From contig JAAEOP010001294.1 in assembly GCA_024223125.1 (NCBI GenBank), forward strand, positions 1-10,547: 10,547 nucleotides of DNA, read 5' to 3'. This document shows positions 6,286-10,547 of this stretch, one piece after another. The notes beneath the pieces are model-generated. The model was not told the DNA's origin. It did no database searches and was given only the letters and a program-made list of their open reading frames with translations. This DNA comes from Chloroflexota bacterium (GTDB lineage: Bacteria; Chloroflexota; Anaerolineae; Promineifilales; Promineifilaceae). Both the position numbers and the translations under genes were made by a program. Position 1 is the first letter of the stretch, and every line of letters starts with the position of its first letter.

Positions 6286-6867
6286 TCAACCGTTCTGGGA
6301 AGCTACCCTGCGGCAGTTGACCCGTAAACTTGTTCGTAATGACTCCTGGCAATGTAACTTTAGTTGTCTTCTTTTCTCCTGAGACAGCGCCAACGTGCGG
6401 TTGAAGATGCCAGGTGAAAGATACAAACCATTTTCTAGTAACCGGTTTATTAGCGGGGCAACGGCCGTTACCAACTCTTTCTCTTTAGCCAGCAACAAAA
6501 CACCCAACGTGCCTGTCAGCGGCAGACCCAAACGATGCGCGTATTGGCGGCCCTTTCGTTCGTCCATGATTATCAGCCGCACCGAATGTTCAACGACCAA
6601 CGCCAATACTTCTGCTTCACCGCGATCCAGTCTCGTGTAGACCAGCGCATGGCGCGGATTGGTTAAGGCAACTATTTTCATCCAGATCGCTTGCTTTAAT
6701 ATCGGTTCGCGCACGGCTGTTTCTGTTGCTAAAAACTCAGTTTTAACGGCCGTCGATATCTAGACGACATCAAACAACTTGTGCAGTAAATCAAGCTGTT
6801 CAATAGATTGCAAAGCAACCAGGGGGTGTTTGAGTATAACTGGCGACGATGTGGGCATTGGCTGCAT
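6286..6867 (-). pseudogene. DUF3368 / PIN-like nuclease gene with in-frame stop
   Basis: From ATG 6867 (or 6858) the frame gives an N-terminus with SSPVI and IEQLDLLHKLFDVV, then a TAG at 6762-6760. It continues in the same frame with ISTAVKTEFLATETAVREPI, LDRGEAEVLALVVE, LIIMDERKGRQYAHRLGLP and TGTLGVLLLAKEKELV, to the C-terminal NRLLENGLYLS. This is the complete order of a DUF3368 protein, the PIN-fold group related to VapC toxins; the GEAE and MDERKGR acidic sites are present. The first acidic site near SSP is not evident, so the N-terminus may be altered too. A piece starting at GTG 6714 (142 aa) is open but lacks the first third of the fold. No antitoxin gene fits in the 63 bases upstream. 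The tail beyond about residue 120 of that piece is unlike the family and overlaps the HEAT remnant. Confidence 0.72.
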
Positions 6868-6930
6868 AGAATGGTTGTTAAATAAATGAAACACATCCTA
6901 ATGAGCATACAGGCAGTTTCCGGGAAAATG

Positions 6931-8319
6931 TCAATTCGCAAACTCCGTCACGGCCGTCATCCCCCAACGCAGAGGCAAATTAGTCACGTCCGCCAACTGC
7001 ACCGTTACCTGATACACCACATCCCCCTGCGCCTGACCGGGAACATAGGCAATAGACTGTACCGTGCCCACAACTGTCTCATCGGGAATGGCGTCAAAAG
7101 AAATTGTTACTGTGCCCCCTTCTTCAATGCCAGCCACATCCAATTCTGATAAATCGGTTGTCTCTACATTCCAGGTTGAAAAATCAGCCAGCGTCACCAC
7201 TGGCGTACCGGACGCTACCAGTTCGCCGGGATTCACATTCACGGCCGCTACTGTACCATCCATGGTTGCCAGCAACGTCATGCGGTCTAAGACGGCTTGA
7301 GTTGCTGCCTGCGCTGCCTGGGCTGCTTCCAGACTGGCCCTTGCCTGGGAGACGGCCGCTTCCGCCTGCGCCGCCTGCGCTTTAGCCAACTCCACGCCCA
7401 ATTCTGCCTGAGCCACGCCCACTTCCGCCTTTTCAATTTGCTCTGGTGTCGTTCCGACCAACAGCAAATCAAGCTGTGCCTGAGCTGCATCCCGGCTGGC
7501 AATAGCCAGGCCCACACCGCTGCCAGCTACCGCTCGCTGACCAGCGGTCGGGCCGCTGTTTAAGAAATTCAATGTTTCCTGGGCCGCTGTCTGCCGTGCT
7601 TGCGCCACCTCTACCTGTGCCCGCGTTTGTTCTTCCACCGGCCCATAAAGTGGACAAACTTCGCTGCCGTCTGGCAGTTCAAAACAGGCGTCCAATATTT
7701 GTTGATATTGGTCTTCCAACAGTAATAAATCGGCCGTAGCCACTGCTAAATTCGCCTGCGCTCCAGACAAATCAGAATCAGAGACGATGTCTAAAGCAGA
7801 ATCACGGCTGGCGGCGGCCCGAACGACGGCCGCTTCCGCGGCGGCCAGATTGGCTTCTGCGGCCGCAATCTCAGCCGGTAATGGCCCCGCTTTGGTCAGG
7901 GTCAAATTCGCCTGGGCAATAGCGACACCGTTTTCTGCGTTGGTCACGGCCACTTCTGCCAGCGCCAATTGATTTTGAGCTACCAGCAAACCCGCTTCCG
8001 CCGAATTAACACGGGCGGCGCCTTGATCAAGCGCCAGCTCAATATCGCTTGCTTCTAGTTTAACCAGGGGGTCGCCAGCCTGCACAATGGACCCTTCTTC
8101 TACCAATATTTCGGCCACATTACCATCGGCCTGAAAAGCCAGCGTCACAAATGCCTGGGGTAGTAATTCGCCTTCTGCCTGTATATTAATGGGGGAAGTT
8201 TGGGCAGCGGCCGTTTCCGTCTTCACCCCTGTTGCCTCCGCTCGCCCACGAGGCAGCGCCAAAACCAACCCGGCAATAATTATCACAATGAGTATGCTTA
8301 AAATCTGTTTTAGTTTCAT
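6931..8319 (-). CDS. HlyD/MacA-like adaptor (membrane fusion protein) 2
   Basis: A 462-residue periplasmic/extracytoplasmic adaptor of an export pump. An N-terminal anchor (residues about 5-22, ILSILIVIIIAGLVLAL) is followed by half of a biotinyl-lipoyl domain (about 48-92, VAEILVEEGSIVQAGDPLVK). A long Ala/Gln/Glu-rich helical region covers about 93-346, the second lipoyl half 347-380 (MDGTVAAVNVNPGELVASG), and a beta-barrel/membrane-proximal part runs from 381 to the end (TLADFSTWNVETTDL ... NLPLRWGMTAV). The helical part contains family breaks such as LLLVGTTPEQIEKAE and KAGPLPAEIAAAE. Residues 205-230 form a non-helical insert with Cys-212 and Cys-222. The start has AGGAAGTG five bases upstream. 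It follows a paralogue of the same length by 58 bases and belongs to the same operon, downstream of an ABC permease. Confidence 0.9.
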   Translation of the reverse strand: MKLKQILSILIVIIIAGLVLALPRGRAEATGVKTETAAAQTSPINIQAEGELLPQAFVTLAFQADGNVAEILVEEGSIVQAGDPLVKLEASDIELALDQGAARVNSAEAGLLVAQNQLALAEVAVTNAENGVAIAQANLTLTKAGPLPAEIAAAEANLAAAEAAVVRAAASRDSALDIVSDSDLSGAQANLAVATADLLLLEDQYQQILDACFELPDGSEVCPLYGPVEEQTRAQVEVAQARQTAAQETLNFLNSGPTAGQRAVAGSGVGLAIASRDAAQAQLDLLLVGTTPEQIEKAEVGVAQAELGVELAKAQAAQAEAAVSQARASLEAAQAAQAATQAVLDRMTLLATMDGTVAAVNVNPGELVASGTPVVTLADFSTWNVETTDLSELDVAGIEEGGTVTISFDAIPDETVVGTVQSIAYVPGQAQGDVVYQVTVQLADVTNLPLRWGMTAVTEFAN

Positions 8320-8377
8320 CTTTTCACTTCCTGAAAATTCTGTTGATGATCATTGACCGTTGATCGTTGACCGTTGA
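8320..8377 (-). repeat. Short tandem heptamers between the adaptor genes
   Basis: The 58-base gap contains four heptamers in a row at 8353-8380 (plus strand): TTGACCG, TTGATCG, TTGACCG, TTGATTA. The last overlaps the stop codon of the upstream adaptor. The palindrome ATGATCAT (8346-8353) adjoins them. The gap also holds the ribosome site of the next gene. No known function; this looks like a short repeat of the kind scattered in some genomes. Confidence 0.55.
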
Positions 8378-9766
8378 TTATTTTTCCGTGTCTACATCCA
8401 CAACAGCCGTCATCCCCCATCGCAGCGGTAAATTGTTATCATCTTCCAAAGCAACCGTCACAATATAGGTCACATCCCCCAGAACATTGTTGGAAACCTC
8501 GGAAATATCTGTCACCCAGCCAGATATTTCCTCGCCGGGAAAAGCGTCAATTTGCACACTCACCGGCAAATCGCGGGACACTTCCACCACATTTAATTCT
8601 GTCAGGTCGGTTGTTTCTACTTGCCACTGGCTAAAATCGGCCAACGTAATGACGGGCAGTCCTGCCTGGGCAATCTCGCCTACTTTGGCGTGTACGTCGG
8701 CTATTGTGCCCGCAAATGGGGCTGTGAGGGTGCGTTTAGTCAGGGCGTTTTCGGCCAACGCCAGAGCTGCTTCTGCTTCTGATAGGGCTGCTTCGGCCTG
8801 GGTCACGGCCGTTTCTGCATTTGTCACCCCTAGTTCAGCTTCTGTCACCGCGTCCTGTGTTTGCTGTAAACTGGCTTCGGCAATGGCAATTTGTTCCGGC
8901 CGTGTTCCCGCTAACAGCAAATCTACCTGCGCCTGGGCTGCATCCCGCTGATTGGCAGCAACAGCCACCCCACTGCTGGCTGCTGTCCGCTCTGAATTGC
9001 TGGCCCCGGTGAGCAGCGAATCTAACGCTGCCTGGGCTGCATTCAAACTTTCGCTAGCTGAGTTCAGACGATAACCGGCCTGCTCCCGTGCCTCTTCATC
9101 TGAATCTGGGTTTTGCAAAACGGGTTGGTATGATTTTAAGGCATTGTCATACGCTGCTTGCATGGCCGACAACTGCGCTTGGGCGGCCGCAATTTGGGCG
9201 CTGGTCGCTCCTTCCAATGTCAAATTCTGGTTGGCGCCGGCCTGGTTAATTCCCGCCTCGGCTACAGCTACATTCTGCTCTGACAAAGCCACCTGAGCAT
9301 CTGTTGGCCCGGCTTCTAACAAGGCCAAATCTGCTTCGGCCGCCCGCACTGCCAAATTGGCAGCCTCCAGATTTAACTGCGCCAGCAGCAGCCCAACCTG
9401 AGCCGTTTCTATATTAGCCTCTGCCTGGGTGATGCCCACTTCGGCCTGGGTAATGGCAATCTCTTGATCGGTTGTGGCTAAGCGCAGCAACGGATCGCCG
9501 GCTTCTACCATATCCCCTTCTGTTACCAGAATCTCGACTACTGCTCCCGTTGTTTGGGAGGAGAGGTTGGTCTCTTGTAAGGGGATTACGCGCCCTTCGG
9601 CCGTTACCAGATCGATGCCAGTATCAACTCGCAAACTATCGGCGTCTACGGTTGCGGCCGCTTCCTCTGTTTCCTGATTGGCCTGCCACTGTTGGTAACC
9701 ATAGTAAGCGCCCCCCCCGATAACGGCAATCAGGACAATGCCTATCAATAAACGTTTTACAGTCAT
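8378..9766 (-). CDS. HlyD/MacA-like adaptor (membrane fusion protein) 1
   Basis: A 462-residue adaptor with the same layout as its downstream paralogue. A membrane anchor at about residues 5-25 (LLIGIVLIAVIGGGAYYGY) is followed by the first lipoyl half at 58-97 (VEILVTEGDMVEAGDPLLRL), a helical region at 100-345, the second lipoyl half at 346-378 (TAPFAGTIADVHAKVGEIAQ) and a barrel to the end. Shared signatures with the paralogue are TLADFS-W-VETTDL-EL and NLPLRWGMTAV. In the helical part the breaks LEAGPTDAQ, LEGATSAQ, LTGASNSE and LAGTRPEQ recur before Ala-rich helices, as in YbhG-type adaptors. There is no cysteine insert. The start has a strong AAAGGAG eight bases upstream. A run of eight G bases on the coding strand covers codons 17-19. 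Such adaptors link an inner-membrane transporter to the exterior; the ABC permease 129 bases upstream is the natural partner. Confidence 0.9.
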   Translation of the reverse strand: MTVKRLLIGIVLIAVIGGGAYYGYQQWQANQETEEAAATVDADSLRVDTGIDLVTAEGRVIPLQETNLSSQTTGAVVEILVTEGDMVEAGDPLLRLATTDQEIAITQAEVGITQAEANIETAQVGLLLAQLNLEAANLAVRAAEADLALLEAGPTDAQVALSEQNVAVAEAGINQAGANQNLTLEGATSAQIAAAQAQLSAMQAAYDNALKSYQPVLQNPDSDEEAREQAGYRLNSASESLNAAQAALDSLLTGASNSERTAASSGVAVAANQRDAAQAQVDLLLAGTRPEQIAIAEASLQQTQDAVTEAELGVTNAETAVTQAEAALSEAEAALALAENALTKRTLTAPFAGTIADVHAKVGEIAQAGLPVITLADFSQWQVETTDLTELNVVEVSRDLPVSVQIDAFPGEEISGWVTDISEVSNNVLGDVTYIVTVALEDDNNLPLRWGMTAVVDVDTEK

Positions 9767-9791
9767 GCAAAAACTCCTTTGAGATTGGTTG

Positions 9792-9829
9792 CTGGCGGTT
9801 AGTGGTTTGTAACATCAACCAACCACCAG
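9792..9829. repeat. Imperfect inverted repeat between permease and adaptor genes
   Basis: CTGGCGGTTAG (9792-9802) and CCAACCACCAG (9819-9829) are complementary at 9 of 11 positions, with a 16-base loop. It lies in the 129-base gap after the permease stop, in a GGTT/AACC-rich stretch. It could be a weak hairpin in the operon mRNA; no T-run follows. Confidence 0.3.
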
Positions 9830-9895
9830 AACTATGTCTATGTAACTTATACGCGCTGCCACGCTTAACGTTCCATTAAAGCCGTTATTACGAAC

Positions 9896-10547
9896 CTATT
9901 CATACGCCAAAACTTCCCGAATGGTTAAACGGGCTGCATTATGTGCCGGTAGAATACTGGCAAAAACTGACAGCGCCAGCACCACGCCCAACCAGATGAT
10001 GAAACCCTGCGGTGTAATGGATAGCGGTAGGACGGCGTTGAGCATGGCATTGCCGATAATGGTAAGCAGCAAATAGCTAATAGGGAAGGAAAGGATAACA
10101 GCCAATGTCCAGCTAATCAAACCAATCATGACCCCTTCCAAAACCACCGTCTTGATAATTTCCAGGTCTACGGCGCCAATGGCCCGCATCACCCCAATTT
10201 CACGAGTTCGTTCCAGTACATTCATGCCCATCGTCCCGGTCAGCCCGATGCTGCCTACAATAGCTGTTAAAACAGCCATCGTCAGCAAGAAGGTGACTAG
10301 AATATTGATACCTTGCGAATTTTCCTGGCGTGTGACCAGACCTGCTTCAATCATATTGATGTTATATCCTTGTTCCCGTAAAAGTTCATCTAGTTGGACG
10401 CCTAACAGTTGTTGTCCTTTTAATGTCTGATCTGTGCTGACGACTCGATAGGAGAAGGATTGTCCTGGTGACCCTAATATGTCGGCCATGGTATCGTAAT
10501 CTGTATAGGCGAAGTTAACGCCAACCATACCGATGAAACGAAACATA
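9896..10547 (-). CDS. FtsX/MacB-type ABC transporter permease, C-terminal part
   Basis: The gene enters from beyond the right edge, so only about the last 217 residues are visible; the ATG near 10546 is probably internal. The first 70 or so residues look like the end of an extracytoplasmic MacB-type domain (FIGMVGVNFAYTDYDTMADI ... LDELLREQGYNI). The FtsX domain follows: a first membrane helix (ILVTFLLTMAVLTAIVGSIG), the cytoplasmic coupling helix ERTREIGVMRAIGA that contacts the ATPase, and two more helices. It ends with the usual FASILPAHNAARLTIREVLAYE. Such permeases work as dimers with a LolD/MacB-type ATPase to extrude lipoproteins, peptides or drugs, often with a MacA-like adaptor. Two adaptor genes follow on the same strand. 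The ATPase gene is not in the window. Confidence 0.9.
   Translation of the reverse strand, partial: MFRFIGMVGVNFAYTDYDTMADILGSPGQSFSYRVVSTDQTLKGQQLLGVQLDELLREQGYNINMIEAGLVTRQENSQGINILVTFLLTMAVLTAIVGSIGLTGTMGMNVLERTREIGVMRAIGAVDLEIIKTVVLEGVMIGLISWTLAVILSFPISYLLLTIIGNAMLNAVLPLSITPQGFIIWLGVVLALSVFASILPAHNAARLTIREVLAYE

Noticed and set aside
6083..6382. Plus-strand open frame of 99 codons
   Set aside because: The opposite strand carries recognisable HEAT-like and PIN-like coding across this stretch; the plus frame has a Cys/Thr-rich composition without any motif.
6729..6941. Minus-strand 70-codon frame upstream of the PIN-like ORF
   Set aside because: The adjacent frame contains the PIN-like N-terminus (IEQLDLLHKLFDVV), so this one is an out-of-frame shadow.
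8341..8380. Heptamer array as a CRISPR or origin iteron array
   Set aside because: The units are 7 bases with no spacers, only four copies, and lie inside an operon with no cas or replication gene nearby.
8487..8951. Plus-strand 154-codon open frame
   Set aside because: It mirrors the Ala/Gln-rich adaptor coding on the minus strand. Long antisense frames arise easily there; no start signal or family is seen.

Overview
The window looks like a chromosomal stretch of a free-living bacterium with roughly 50% GC. Gene style suggests a Chloroflexota (Anaerolineae/Caldilineae-like) genome: short housekeeping rRNA methylases, alanine/glutamine-rich HlyD-type adaptors, a TSUP-UspA pair, and small repeats in the intergenic gaps. 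This assignment is an inference from style; no marker here proves it. The palindrome ACGGCCGT occurs 12 times exactly, against about 0.15 expected, and is probably a genome-wide signature.

Left part (1-2000): an eroded IS630-like transposase N-terminus on the minus strand, then two rRNA modification genes facing each other. These are rsmI (+, 16S C1402 2'-O-methylation) and rlmH (-, 23S pseudouridine-1915 N3-methylation), separated by a hairpin. Middle-left (2000-4000): a plus-strand operon that starts at a nearly leaderless TATAAT promoter and encodes a small two-helix membrane protein, a TSUP (TauE/SafE) anion exporter and a tandem-domain universal stress protein. It ends at a hairpin facing a minus-strand TPR gene.

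Middle (4070-5900): three minus-strand genes, namely a TPR protein, a HAD-family hydrolase and a small lipoprotein. Two mutually exclusive perfect 9-bp hairpins lie in the leader of the HAD gene. Next (6079-6867) is a decay zone on the minus strand: a DUF3368/PIN nuclease-like gene broken by one in-frame TAG, overlapping a HEAT-repeat remnant broken by a frameshift at a G5 run.

Right part (6931-10547): a minus-strand export operon. It reads, in transcription order, the C-terminal part of an FtsX/MacB-type ABC permease (cut by the window edge) and two tandem, diverged HlyD/MacA-like adaptors of identical length (462 aa). These probably form an ABC efflux or lipid/peptide export machine; the ATPase is not in the window and would lie upstream, beyond 10547. 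No tRNA, rRNA, CRISPR array or complete mobile element was seen. No wholly new system is evident. The best leads are the palindrome signature, the double-adaptor operon with a cysteine-bearing insert in one adaptor, and the switchable hairpins.
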